Source: JANXZS01 sp963797255
Lineage (GTDB): Bacteria > Acidobacteriota > Terriglobia > Terriglobales > Acidobacteriaceae
Length of the DNA: 64,000 bases
Reading direction: 5' to 3'
Assembly: GCA_963797255.1 (NCBI GenBank)
Contig: CAWCOV010000015.1
Location: forward strand, 496,001-560,000
The notes under the pieces were generated by a model. It had not been told where the DNA came from and did no database searches. It saw only the letters and a list, made by a program, of their open reading frames with translations. The position numbers and the translations under genes are program-made. Shown piece after piece: positions 8,688 through 17,481 of this stretch (positions are counted from its first letter, which is position 1; every line of letters begins with the position of its first letter).

Positions 8688-9959
8688 CTATCTCTCGGCG
8701 AGATCGATCTGTATTCGCGTGTTGCGCGGGAAGGATACATCTTTGCCCTTGGCGATGTAGCGGCGGACGACATTTTTTGCGAAAGCGTAGTAAGCGAATC
8801 CGGAGGCAACATCTTTGTTGCCGGTAGCCATGGAGGCGAGGCGTCCCATCATGCCGAATCCATTGCTCACGATGGCGGAGTTGAGGGGAGAACCGCCGTC
8901 GTCGCCGCGAGAGGCAGCAGCGAGAACGGCAAGGGTCAACGTGCCGAGCGCGGGATTAGGAGATGTTGCGCGCGCTCCACCTTCGGAGTCGATAGTGATG
9001 TTCGCATTGGGAGCGCTTTCCGCGGCGGTAACAATGCCGTGTACCTTCTCACTTGAATCGTCGGCGAGCTCAATTTTGTGGAAAGCGAATCGAAGGCGTC
9101 CGTTGCGTCCGAACATCGCCGCAGGCTGCGACTCTACAATCGAGCCCTGTAGCATTGTGCCTTCGGGCAGCAGCACGTGTTCGCGATCTTTATCGAGAAG
9201 CGGCTTCGATAGCACCGCGTGAATCGACATACCTACCGGGCAAGTGGCGGAGGTCAGGTTTTCCGTGAGGCGCGCTTCAATGGTGCCAGTGGGCTTATTG
9301 GATTTGAGATCTTCAATCGGCAGCGCGGCCGGGGTATCGTCGGCCTGCGCAACCTCAAGGGGTTCGCTGAGTTCAGCGTCAAACTGCTGGCCTGTCCAAA
9401 GGTTCTGAGGATGGTAGGGCAGCATGTGGTAGAACCACTGGCGCAGACGCTCGCTCTTGCCGGGGCTCACGTATCCGCCCATGATCTCGCGGCGGCGGGC
9501 GGTGTACTCCGCCTTGAGAATACCGGACACCGAGTTGTCGGGTTTGTTGCGATTCATGCGGACGATGACGGAGTCGCGCTCGATGGCCGCTGCGGTGAAT
9601 GCGGTCTCGCTGCCGTCGGGCAATTGCATAGTCTCAAAGCGAATTTCCGGTACCGAAAGACGGGTGAAATCGCCGTCGAGGAGCGCATTGATGCGAACGC
9701 TCTTCTTTACCGGATGGCGGCCGACGATGACTCCATAGACCGGCGTATCGACCGGCAGAACAATGTGGTCCACAAGATAGACGGCGGTGGTGAGATGACC
9801 CTGCACGCGGGTTCCGATGCGGATGGGGTAACGATGATCGATGGCTACACGGAGCGGCAGACCTGCGGGAAGTGTTGCATGTGGCGCCGCAGTTTGAGCG
9901 GACAAGGAAAGCGCGCACAACGGGAAAGCGGCAATGCCGAAGACAATTCGTCGGATCAT
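8688..9959 (-). CDS. Exported conserved protein of unknown function
   Basis: Protein of 423 residues with a clear Sec signal peptide (IRRIVFGIAAFPLCALSLSA). I do not recognise a named domain. Two halves look similar: each has a phrase about a variable constant and a glycine-rich turn, for example DHIVLPVDTPVYGVIVGRHP in the first half and EHVLLPEGTMLQGSIVESQP in the second. These resemble the beta-barrel repeat of TrbI/VirB10-type and related exported proteins, but this is only a resemblance. GGGAG seven bases before 9959 fixes the start; the ATG at 9965 is too close to it. No neighbour gives a function. Confidence 0.7.
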   Translation of the reverse strand: MIRRIVFGIAAFPLCALSLSAQTAAPHATLPAGLPLRVAIDHRYPIRIGTRVQGHLTTAVYLVDHIVLPVDTPVYGVIVGRHPVKKSVRINALLDGDFTRLSVPEIRFETMQLPDGSETAFTAAAIERDSVIVRMNRNKPDNSVSGILKAEYTARRREIMGGYVSPGKSERLRQWFYHMLPYHPQNLWTGQQFDAELSEPLEVAQADDTPAALPIEDLKSNKPTGTIEARLTENLTSATCPVGMSIHAVLSKPLLDKDREHVLLPEGTMLQGSIVESQPAAMFGRNGRLRFAFHKIELADDSSEKVHGIVTAAESAPNANITIDSEGGARATSPNPALGTLTLAVLAAASRGDDGGSPLNSAIVSNGFGMMGRLASMATGNKDVASGFAYYAFAKNVVRRYIAKGKDVSFPRNTRIQIDLAER

Positions 9960-10049
9960 CGTCATTCTCCCTTAGATGTCAGAACTGCTTCCGCTGAGCG
10001 AGACTCCTGTCCACGTTTCACACTAGCGGAGACGCAAGGGAAGCGTCAA

Positions 10050-10511
10050 TTACACCGAGGCGCCGGATGCTGCCTGTGCCGAGCTAACATCGGCAATCTC
10101 TTTCTCGGCGGGCGCCAAGTCTTCTTCCACCAACAGGAAGCGGCGGAGGTAGCGGAGTGGGTCTTCAGCGAGAGCCATCTCACGCAGGTGATAACGCCAG
10201 ACGTCAGCCTTGAGCGTGCGACGGGTAAATGCCTTGCGGGACACGGTGACGATTTTTCCCGCAGGATCTCTGCGAGTGTAGCTGACCGAGGGCACCGTGA
10301 AACTCATCTGCGTGCCTTGTTTCCAGAAGTTTCGAGCAAACGCGTGGGAGAAGACGAGTGCGTAGAATCGCGAGCCTTCGCAGAGAATCGTGAGTGCTTC
10401 GTCGGCTCCGGGCCAGGTGGGCTGGATGTACGCGACAAACCACTTTCGGAACTCGAAGCCGTTGTTTCTAGCCTGGCTCAGCAGGATGCGGAGCAGTGCT
10501 TCCCGCGTCAT
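10050..10511 (-). CDS. Hypothetical cytoplasmic protein
   Basis: Protein of 153 residues with no signal peptide or membrane segment. It has an aromatic-rich N-terminal half (FEFRKWFVAYIQPTWPGADE) and a basic middle (SRKAFTRRTLKADVWRYHLR), then an acidic Ala-rich tail. An AGGAG sits eight bases before the ATG, and the frame has normal codon usage, so it is a real gene. I recognise no family. It is followed by the exported gene at 8688-9959 on the same strand after a 90-base gap. Confidence 0.6.
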   Translation of the reverse strand: MTREALLRILLSQARNNGFEFRKWFVAYIQPTWPGADEALTILCEGSRFYALVFSHAFARNFWKQGTQMSFTVPSVSYTRRDPAGKIVTVSRKAFTRRTLKADVWRYHLREMALAEDPLRYLRRFLLVEEDLAPAEKEIADVSSAQAASGASV

Positions 10512-10772
10512 TCGAAATCTCCTGAAACGGAATACATCGCCTGAAAGTGTGCAGTCAGGTTGGAATCCAGCGGACCGCAGAAATGTTTGAGATGAACAAG
10601 GCCAAAATAGCCCCGCCAGTCTGCGGCGTCAAGATTACTGAAGGTAAGGCGAAGCTGATGAGATAACCCCAATGGAAACAGCGTGGGTCCTCGACCTCCC
10701 CAGTTCGTCTGTTGAGTTTAGACTGAAGGCAGATTGCCGCTGCACTGGTATGGAAGCTGAGAGCAAAACGTC

Positions 10773-12050
10773 GTGGTTGCTGGATATTGGGCCGAGTCGG
10801 GAAGAGCCGGGAGTGTCGCGCTGATCAGAAATCGAAGATGGGTTTTTGCATGGACGGCGGGACTGTTACTGCTGGCGGCGGCCAGCGGCACATGCAAGGC
10901 TGCGAATACAAACGGGGTAACCACCTATCCGCTGAACAACAACCCGCAGGTGCGCGAGGCCTACCGGCACCTTTATGTACTGGATTATGACGGTGCGGTC
11001 ACGCGATTCGAGCAGATTGCAGCGGCATATCCGAATGACGCCATGGCCGAGGCATACCTGCTGAACGCGGTGGTCATGCGGGAGCTGTACCGACTCGATC
11101 TTCTGGACACGACGTTTTATGCAAACGATGGATTTCTGACGGGAAGGCATCCCGTGCCCGAAGATCCCAGGGCCCGCGATCACATCTTCAGTCTCTGCGA
11201 CACGGTGGTGGGGCTGTCGGAGCAGGAACTCAAGGCCAACAACAAGGACGTGAATGCGCTCTATGCACGAGGCTGGGCGCGGAGTTTGAAGGCCGCTTAC
11301 ATGGCGATGGTGGAGCGCAGCTTTAGCGCGGCACTGCACCTGGCGCTACAGGCACGCACAGACAATGAGAAGGTACTCGACATTGATCCCAACTATGTGG
11401 ACGCGAAGATGGTTGTGGGTATCTACCAGTATGTGATCGGCGCGTTGCCGTTCGCATTCAAGATCATGGTTGGTTTTGCGGGAATTCACGGATCGAAGTC
11501 AGAGGGCATGAAACTGCTGCAGGATTCGGCCAGCCGGGGCGTGCTGACCAAAGTTGAATCCAAGACGGTAATTGCCTTATTCCTGCGGCGGGAAGGCAAG
11601 TATCAGGAAGCGATCGTGGTTATTCGTGGTTTAAAGAGCGAGTATCCGCGGGATTTCCTGTTCTGCCTGGAAGAAGCAAATCTTCTTAAGGATGCGGGCG
11701 AAGGCCAGGCGTCGATTGCGACATACAAGAGCCTGGTGGCAGAGGCGCAAAAGCCGGGATATTTCCCGTCGGCACACCGCGACCTGGCGTATTTTGGATT
11801 GGCGGAGTCGTACCGCGGGCAGAACGAATATGCGGAATCTGCTGCGGCCTATACGCAGGCGGCGTGGGATCCGGGGGCAGGGGCGGAGCTAAAACGGCGT
11901 GCGCTGGTGGCTGCCGGACAGATGTTCGATCTTTTACATGAGCGCGACAGGGCACTTGCGAGCTATCATGCTGCCGTTGACGCCGGGCCGGATACAACGC
12001 AGGCAGACCAGGCGAAAAAGTACATTCGTTCCGCATACACGCTCCGGTAA
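10773..12050 (+). CDS. Membrane-anchored or exported TPR-like protein
   Basis: Protein of 425 residues starting at GTG. Residues about 27-44 (VFAWTAGLLLLAAASGTCKA) form a signal peptide or anchor after an unusually long leader, so a later start cannot be excluded. The rest is helical repeat sequence. Typical TPR phrases are AYRHLYVLDYDGAVTRFEQI, VIALFLRREGKYQEAIVVIR, FGLAESYRGQNEYAESAAAY, and LHERDRALASYHAAVDAGPD. TPR arrays bind other proteins; partner unknown. It precedes a PspC gene on the same strand after a possible terminator. Confidence 0.75.
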   Translation: MVAGYWAESGRAGSVALIRNRRWVFAWTAGLLLLAAASGTCKAANTNGVTTYPLNNNPQVREAYRHLYVLDYDGAVTRFEQIAAAYPNDAMAEAYLLNAVVMRELYRLDLLDTTFYANDGFLTGRHPVPEDPRARDHIFSLCDTVVGLSEQELKANNKDVNALYARGWARSLKAAYMAMVERSFSAALHLALQARTDNEKVLDIDPNYVDAKMVVGIYQYVIGALPFAFKIMVGFAGIHGSKSEGMKLLQDSASRGVLTKVESKTVIALFLRREGKYQEAIVVIRGLKSEYPRDFLFCLEEANLLKDAGEGQASIATYKSLVAEAQKPGYFPSAHRDLAYFGLAESYRGQNEYAESAAAYTQAAWDPGAGAELKRRALVAAGQMFDLLHERDRALASYHAAVDAGPDTTQADQAKKYIRSAYTLR

Positions 12051-12095
12051 GTGTTGCGGGAAGCGTAAGTTGGTCATTCCGATGGTGCTAAGCGG

Positions 12096-12123
12096 CCGGC
12101 AGGAACTTTATAGGCCGGTTTTT
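12096..12123 (+). terminator. Weak Rho-independent terminator after the TPR gene
   Basis: CCGGC (12096-12100) pairs with GCCGG (12114-12118), and five T residues follow at once. The stem is short but all G-C. It lies 46 bases after the stop of the TPR gene. Confidence 0.4.
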
Positions 12124-12174
12124 CGTAAACTACACCAAGGCGCGATGTGATCTGGCGCCCGCTGAGAGGGATAT

Positions 12175-12522
12175 ATGGCCATGTATTGCAAAAACTGTGG
12201 AACCAGTCTGCCGGAAGATTCGCGATTCTGTTCGTCCTGCGGAACGGCAACAGGAATAGTGCCGCCGCCCCCGCCCCCAACATACGGGCCGCCGCGTCCG
12301 CTGGTTCGGCCGCGTGACGGCAGGCAGGTTGCCGGCGTTTGCGTTGGCTTTGCGCGGGCCTATGGATGGGATGTCCTTCTGGTCCGCATCTTGATGATTG
12401 TGGGGGGCATTTTGCTCTTCCCAATCCCTGAGATTGCTTACGTAGTGGCATGGTTGGTAATGCCGGAAGAGCAGTTCAGCTTGCCGGCACCCAGCGGGTT
12501 TCCGCCGCCGGGCAACGTGTAA
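12175..12522 (+). CDS. Zinc-ribbon PspC-domain membrane protein
   Basis: Protein of 115 residues. The N-terminus is a zinc ribbon (YCKNCGTSLPEDSRFCSSCG, four Cys as two CxxC pairs). A proline run (PPPPPPTYGPP) links it to a PspC domain that starts RPRDGRQVAGVCVGFARAYG. The domain contains one membrane helix (VRILMIVGGILLFPI) and ends AYVVAWLVMPEE, the family signature. PspC takes part in phage-shock/envelope-stress responses, and in many bacteria short stand-alone versions like this one occur without the other psp genes. No pspA or pspF is nearby. GAGAGGG before 12175 supports the start. Confidence 0.88.
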   Translation: MAMYCKNCGTSLPEDSRFCSSCGTATGIVPPPPPPTYGPPRPLVRPRDGRQVAGVCVGFARAYGWDVLLVRILMIVGGILLFPIPEIAYVVAWLVMPEEQFSLPAPSGFPPPGNV

Positions 12523-12557
12523 TACTAGTTCGCTGAAGAAAACCGGGGGCGAGCGGG

Positions 12558-13346
12558 ATGATCTTCGAATCCGGAGATGCTGAACTTTTCTACGCCGCCT
12601 CGGGCGCTGGTCCTGAGGTGGTGCTTCTTCATCCCACCCCAGTTGACCACAACTTCTGGAATCCGCTCGCCCCTGCGCTCGCCGGTTACCGTCTCATCCT
12701 TCCGGATCTGCGCGGCCATGGCCGCTCGCACCTGGGCTCGTCGGAGGTGTCGATGGGTGTGCTGGCGCAGGATGTGATTCGCCTGCTGGATACCCTGGAA
12801 ATCTCAAAGGCACATTTTGTGGGCTGCTCGATTGGCGGCTACATTCTCTACGAGCTTTGGCGGAGAGCGCCCGGGCGCATTGGAACACTTTCGATTTTCT
12901 GCAGCAAGCCGCAACCAGATAGTGGCGCGAACAAGACGAAGCGACGGGAGACGATCGCCGAGGTTCAGGCGAACGGCACAGATGGTTTTTTCGACACCAT
13001 GTCGCAATCGCTGGTTGGAGCGTCGGCGCGACGGCGCGATCCAAACATCGCCGGTACTGTACGCGGGATGATGGGCATGCCGCTGGAATCTGTTGTGGCG
13101 ATCCAGCGTGCTCTGGGCGAACGGCCCGACTCCGTGCCAACGGCGAAGACGATTACTGTGCCCATGCTTATCGTCGCCGGTGGCGAGGACCTGTCGAGTT
13201 CTCCGGCCGAGATGGAAGTGCTGGCGCAATCGGCGAGAAGCGCCGAGTACCACGTGATCGCCGACGGCGGCCACTATGCCGCGTTTGAACAGCCCCAGCT
13301 CGCAGGAGCAATGCTGCGCAAGTTTCTCGATCGGCACCCGCTGTAG
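12558..13346 (+). CDS. Alpha/beta-fold hydrolase
   Basis: Hydrolase of 262 residues. The nucleophile is Ser91 in the elbow FVGCSIGG, the acid is probably Asp211 in VAGGEDLSS, and the base is His239 in ADGGHYAAFEQP. The oxyanion HG-like region is VVLLHPTPVDHNFW, and the phrase LPDLRGHGRS is typical of the haloperoxidase/3-oxoadipate enol-lactonase branch. No signal peptide. It could be an esterase, lactonase or perhydrolase; the substrate cannot be named. It is 35 bases after the PspC gene and on the same strand, so co-transcription is possible. Confidence 0.87.
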   Translation: MIFESGDAELFYAASGAGPEVVLLHPTPVDHNFWNPLAPALAGYRLILPDLRGHGRSHLGSSEVSMGVLAQDVIRLLDTLEISKAHFVGCSIGGYILYELWRRAPGRIGTLSIFCSKPQPDSGANKTKRRETIAEVQANGTDGFFDTMSQSLVGASARRRDPNIAGTVRGMMGMPLESVVAIQRALGERPDSVPTAKTITVPMLIVAGGEDLSSSPAEMEVLAQSARSAEYHVIADGGHYAAFEQPQLAGAMLRKFLDRHPL

Positions 13347-13395
13347 AGCCGCAACGCGGCGTTGCTGCTTGGAGAATTCCACAAACCTCGTTAGT

Positions 13396-13434
13396 CTCAG
13401 AAGAACTTCATATTTCATTTTTAGTTTTTCTGAG
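13396..13434 (+). promoter_or_regulatory. 5'-leader hairpin covering the lysA ribosome-binding site
   Basis: CTCAGAA (13396-13402) can pair with TTCTGAG (13428-13434), with a 25-base A/T-rich loop. The right arm contains the GAGG that would serve as ribosome-binding site for the TTG start at 13440. If formed, the stem would reduce lysA translation. It does not look like a known lysine riboswitch, being far too short. Confidence 0.3.
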
Positions 13435-13439
13435 GCTTC

Positions 13440-14714
13440 TTGATCGCTAATCGACCATTTCATCATCCCGAGAAGAACGCGCCCCTGCACTGCGGAGAAG
13501 TGCGGATGGATTCGCTCGTCCGTAAATTTGGAACGCCCCTTTATGTTTATTCCGCCGACGAGATTTTGGCGCGGCTGGCGATGTTTGGCGCAGCGTTCGC
13601 GGGCAGAGAACACCTCGTCTGCTATTCCGTCAAAGCGAACTCGAACCTTGCGATTCTGAAGCTGCTCGACGAACGCGGCGCAGGATTCGATATCGTTTCC
13701 GGCGGCGAACTGGAACGGGTGATGGCGGTGAACCCCGGCGCGGCAGAGCGCGTGGTCTTCTCCGGTGTCGGCAAGACCGCGGCGGAAATGGATCTCGCGC
13801 TGGATGCGGGGATCCTGATCTTCAATGCCGAGAGCGAGGCCGAACTCACGCTGCTGGCGGAGCGCGCGCGGAAGAAGAAAAAGATCGCGCGTTTTGCTCT
13901 GCGCGTGAATCCTGATGTGTTTGCGGAAACCCATCCGTATATTTCGACGGGGTTGAGCGAACACAAATTCGGTATCGACATTCGCGCGGCGCGGCGCGTG
14001 TATCGCGAAGCGTCGAAGTCGAAGTGGCTGCAGGCGGCGGGCGTGAGCGTGCACATTGGTTCGCAGATTCGCTCAGCGGAGCCATTTGGCGCGGCGATGA
14101 TGCGTGTCGCCAAGCTGGTGCGTGAGCTGCACGCGGACGGCATTCGGATCGAGAGCGTAGATGCGGGCGGCGGACTGGGAATTGAGTATCACGCGGGACA
14201 TAACTTCAGCCCGGCGGAAAAAGTTGCTGAATACGCTGCGGCGATGGGCAAGGCGCTTGAGGGTATTCCGGTGCGCCTGTTGCTGGAGCCGGGACGATTC
14301 CTGGTGGCGCAGGCTGGAGCGCTGGTGACGCGCGTTCTCTACATCAAGAAGAATGGCAAGAAGACATTCGTGGTGACGGATGCGGGGATGAATGACTTGA
14401 TCCGTCCATCGCTTTACCAGGCGCACCACGAGATCGTTCCGCTGCTTACAAGAGGCGGCAGGAAGAAGACTGTCGACGTAGTGGGACCGGTGTGCGAGTC
14501 GGGGGATTTCTTCGCGCACGATCGCGAATTGCCCGCGCTTGAGGAAGGAGACTTGATTGCGATCCTCGATGCAGGAGCGTACGGAATGTCGCTGGCTTCG
14601 AATTACAATTCGCGGCCACGACCCGCGGAGGTTTTGGTTGAGGGTCGGAAGGCGCGGCTGGTGCGAAGACGCGAGACGACCAGGGATTTACTTGGCACGG
14701 AGCTGGATCTCTAA
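13440..14714 (+). CDS. lysA: Diaminopimelate decarboxylase
   Basis: PLP enzyme of 424 residues that converts meso-diaminopimelate to L-lysine, the last step of lysine synthesis, in the cytoplasm. Lys65 in CYSVKANSN binds PLP. HIGSQI is the family motif at the barrel, and SVDAGGGLGIEY is the phosphate-binding Gly-rich loop. VCESGDFF supplies the active-site Cys, and DAGAYGMSLASNYNSRP is the C-terminal substrate-site motif. Length is normal. The start is TTG with a GAGG close upstream. No other lysine genes are in the window. Confidence 0.96.
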   Translation: MIANRPFHHPEKNAPLHCGEVRMDSLVRKFGTPLYVYSADEILARLAMFGAAFAGREHLVCYSVKANSNLAILKLLDERGAGFDIVSGGELERVMAVNPGAAERVVFSGVGKTAAEMDLALDAGILIFNAESEAELTLLAERARKKKKIARFALRVNPDVFAETHPYISTGLSEHKFGIDIRAARRVYREASKSKWLQAAGVSVHIGSQIRSAEPFGAAMMRVAKLVRELHADGIRIESVDAGGGLGIEYHAGHNFSPAEKVAEYAAAMGKALEGIPVRLLLEPGRFLVAQAGALVTRVLYIKKNGKKTFVVTDAGMNDLIRPSLYQAHHEIVPLLTRGGRKKTVDVVGPVCESGDFFAHDRELPALEEGDLIAILDAGAYGMSLASNYNSRPRPAEVLVEGRKARLVRRRETTRDLLGTELDL

Positions 14715-14888
14715 GCGCGTGAGGTTGCGCGTTAGCAGAGCTAGACACTGCCATCTTGGGTGATTTGCGCAAAAAGCGAAGGATGAGCGCTCGGCCCCGG
14801 CGACATGCTTGCGCCCGCACCTGTATGGTCATACGGCATCAACAGAATCCTAGGCAGTTCCGAGTGTCGCGTCTGTGCCCGATAGTAC

Positions 14889-15893
14889 CTAATTTACTTT
14901 GCACCAATCGGCAAAGTACCCACTCGTAAATGTTGCAACGTTACTGAAACCTGCGTCTCTGAATTCGCTTGCGATTTGCTCCGTTTGGTTGCCGCAGATT
15001 ATCTCGACATCAGCTCCTCTGTTTGGTTTCAGCAACAACAGATCACGGGCTCGTTGGTCCGCTTCCGGTAGGCTGTATCCACAGATAACAATTTTGTCAC
15101 TTTTGTTCAATGCACTGGCCGCCTGCGACCAAAGATGATCCCAGAAATTCTCAAACTCTTGGCCAAAGGAGGTATCGTAGAAAAATTCTTTGGCCCGACC
15201 GGGAAGGATGAGGCACGGGAACGCTCCACCACTTTGATATGTGTGACCAGAGATCGATTCGTAACCGAGAAATTGTAAATCGGTGCGGTGAATGACGGGA
15301 TGATTTCCCAATGAGGAGGTTGGATTCACCAGGACTGCACCTCCTCTTGCTCCGCCAAAAGCCGACACCAACCAGTTGATACTGCCGTGGAGCTTTAGCA
15401 TCGACACATCAGAGGAGTGTTCCGTAGCACCAAGCGGGAAACCATAACCGCGGGAAATGTCCCATTTTTTACACCGCTTAAGCTCGCGTTCGAGCGAATC
15501 GTCGTAGTTGAAAGTGATAACCGTATCCCCCGGTTGCACTATCCGGTCAGCTAAGATTGCGTAGCTCGGAGCGGCGCCGTCATGAATTTCTCGGAACCAC
15601 TCCCGCAGAGCAGTTCCCAGAGAGCCTCTCCTGTTGCCAAGTTTGGCAAACTGGGTGCGATCAAGGGGAGTGCTGGCATTCTTGAGTTTCTCAACCCGAG
15701 ATTGGATTTCGGTTATCAGGTCTTCGATGTTTGGCGAGTCTCCAAAGGTATCTATGAGGAACTCTGCGGAGGCTCGAATCCATACATCCTCTGACTTCAA
15801 CATGAATTCAAGCAGTGCGGAACCCATTTGGGACGCTAGAGGATATCCCGCGTCGCATGAGGCTCCCGCGCCGAATACATATGTTGTGGTCAT
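14889..15893 (-). CDS. SIR2-like domain protein, possible anti-phage NADase
   Basis: Protein of 334 residues built on a SIR2 Rossmann fold. It starts TTTYVFGAGASCDAGYPLAS, the NAD-binding GAGxS loop. VITFNYDDSLERE (near residue 125) and MLKLHGSINWL (near 165) give the N-D and H positions used for NAD hydrolysis in this fold. IVICGYSLPEADQRARDLL is the C-terminal strand seen in SIR2_2-type proteins. I see no second effector domain. Stand-alone SIR2 proteins of this type are often NAD-depleting defence effectors, but partner genes are absent, so that is inference. Three hand-counted stretches give about 50% G+C against 63% in a stretch of lysA. An upstream start at 15950 is possible; the fold begins at 15893. 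Confidence 0.8.
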   Translation of the reverse strand: MTTTYVFGAGASCDAGYPLASQMGSALLEFMLKSEDVWIRASAEFLIDTFGDSPNIEDLITEIQSRVEKLKNASTPLDRTQFAKLGNRRGSLGTALREWFREIHDGAAPSYAILADRIVQPGDTVITFNYDDSLERELKRCKKWDISRGYGFPLGATEHSSDVSMLKLHGSINWLVSAFGGARGGAVLVNPTSSLGNHPVIHRTDLQFLGYESISGHTYQSGGAFPCLILPGRAKEFFYDTSFGQEFENFWDHLWSQAASALNKSDKIVICGYSLPEADQRARDLLLLKPNRGADVEIICGNQTEQIASEFRDAGFSNVATFTSGYFADWCKVN

Positions 15894-15971
15894 AGTCTCG
15901 TCTATTGATGACTTGACATAGCAGTTGTCCCGAAAACCTGCTTCAAGCAACGCACCTAATTCTTCAAATAG

Positions 15972-17360
15972 CTAACTTTTCAGATTAGGATAGCGGCGGA
16001 AAATGATCTGCAGATCCTCGGCGGAGAGTTGATTCAACGGTCGGGGCTTGTCCTGCGGACGAGTGCCTTTCTGATTCATTACGTTCATCAGGCTCCATTC
16101 TCTTTGCAGGCCTTGCGGCTCCTTGGCGGGGAGATCGTAGCGAGTGAAGTCGATGACCATTGCCGGATCATTTTTCTTCCAGTTACGCAGGAGAGCGAGG
16201 CGGAATTTCTCGTTCATGAACCATTTGATTTCGAGGTCTTCTTCCGATCCGGGTGCGCCCGTGCCCTTTTCTTCAAAGCGATAATTCAGATTCGCATTGT
16301 TGAGATAGTGCTTTCTCCATTCCAATCCAAACGCGCCTTCCGTCATCACCTGTGTGTCGGGCCACTTCTCTTTCGTCGCCTGCAGCCACCAGGTGAGATC
16401 TTCGTCGTGGCCGACAGAGACTTCCCAGATGCCCGTGACCCACGCGAATCCATTGAGCGAATGGCCCTTGTCGAAATGAATGGCGGTGGTGTCGAGCATC
16501 TCCTTTCGCCCAACTTTCTGGCCGAGGTTGCCGACGGTTTCAATAGGGCCGACGCCCATCCTGCTGTTGAATCCGCCTTGAAAGCCTTCCCGTCTCGCAG
16601 AAAGAAAGTCGCAGGTCCATCCGTCGAGACATACACAGTCGATGAAGTCAGCCTTGCCCTGCGCTGGCTTGAGGTAGTGTTCGCGGCTCGGATAATAGGG
16701 GTAACAGATGCCGCCGTCGCCGTCGCCATTGTCGATGCCGTGCTGGCTCCATATCTGCCCCTGGCAAACGTGAATGCCTTCCTCGGTGGCGAGGTAGTTC
16801 TGATTTTCCGCATCCATGAATCCCGCAACAATGCACTGCGGACGGTAGTTGTTGCCGACCATCTTTGAAATCATCTGCAGCGCGTCGTGCATCGTCTTGC
16901 GAGTATCTGCGCGGGTGTTGTACATGGGCGCGAAGTAGCCGCCGGGAATGAAGGTGATCTCGTCGCCGTACTTATCGTGGAACGAGGCGAGCAATTTGCG
17001 GACGTCCTGATACTGCTGGCGGGTGTCAGTCAGCGCAAGCCAGCTGATGGCCCAGGTCATCTTTCCATCGGGAGAGCCTTTAGTGAACGCATCGCGGCGT
17101 GCCTGAATTTTCGCGGGGGTGTTGTCCTGAACCTCGTCTTCGCCTATGGATTTCTGCGGCGTGACTTCGATCTGGTTCACGCGTACGACGGAGACGAATG
17201 TGATGAATCGGCCAGCAAGGGACGAAGGTGCGGCCATCGCGAATGCCGGCGATTGAGAGACGGCCAGAGATGCAGTGGCTCCCGCCATTCCCTGCAGGAA
17301 GAGTCGACGATTCAGCAAACTTTCAGACGGCAAGATGGATACCCTCGCTTTTGCCCTCAA
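15972..17360 (-). CDS. Tat-exported protein of uncertain family (possibly DUF3863/DUF3864)
   Basis: Protein of 462 residues. Residues 18-41 (NRRLFLQGMAGATASLAVSQ) form a twin-arginine signal with an RRLFLQ core, so it is probably exported folded. The mature part has many conserved-looking aromatic and acidic phrases, such as TWAISWLALTDTRQQYQDVR, FIPGGYFAPMYNTRADTRKT, CQGQIWSQHGIDNGDGDGG, FIDCVCLDGWTCDFLSARRE and FNSRMGVGPIETVGN. They resemble proteins annotated with DUF3863/DUF3864, from memory only. Acidic residues in a barrel-like setting suggest a carbohydrate-active or deacetylase-like enzyme, but no catalytic motif is certain. Confidence 0.6.
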   Translation of the reverse strand: MRAKARVSILPSESLLNRRLFLQGMAGATASLAVSQSPAFAMAAPSSLAGRFITFVSVVRVNQIEVTPQKSIGEDEVQDNTPAKIQARRDAFTKGSPDGKMTWAISWLALTDTRQQYQDVRKLLASFHDKYGDEITFIPGGYFAPMYNTRADTRKTMHDALQMISKMVGNNYRPQCIVAGFMDAENQNYLATEEGIHVCQGQIWSQHGIDNGDGDGGICYPYYPSREHYLKPAQGKADFIDCVCLDGWTCDFLSARREGFQGGFNSRMGVGPIETVGNLGQKVGRKEMLDTTAIHFDKGHSLNGFAWVTGIWEVSVGHDEDLTWWLQATKEKWPDTQVMTEGAFGLEWRKHYLNNANLNYRFEEKGTGAPGSEEDLEIKWFMNEKFRLALLRNWKKNDPAMVIDFTRYDLPAKEPQGLQREWSLMNVMNQKGTRPQDKPRPLNQLSAEDLQIIFRRYPNLKS

Positions 17361-17481
17361 GAGTAGCAGGCGGAGGATTCTCTCGCTTCAGCAGAAAGTG
17401 TTTGCGAAAGCGAATCAGAGGGGCTCGCGCAATGGCGAGCCCGCAGAGTGGAGAATTAGGGGCTGACGACTTCCGGTGTGG

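Noticed and set aside
9219..10544. A 441-codon open frame on the plus strand opposite the exported gene at 8688 and the unknown gene at 10050
   Set aside because: It crosses two real minus-strand genes with good start sites and has no domain; it is a shadow frame of G+C-rich sequence.
13347..13439. Lysine riboswitch before lysA
   Set aside because: Only 93 bases with one short stem; lysine riboswitches are about 170 bases with a five-way junction.
12804..14054. A 416-codon open frame on minus across the hydrolase and lysA
   Set aside because: It opposes two well-supported genes and has only low-complexity basic sequence.
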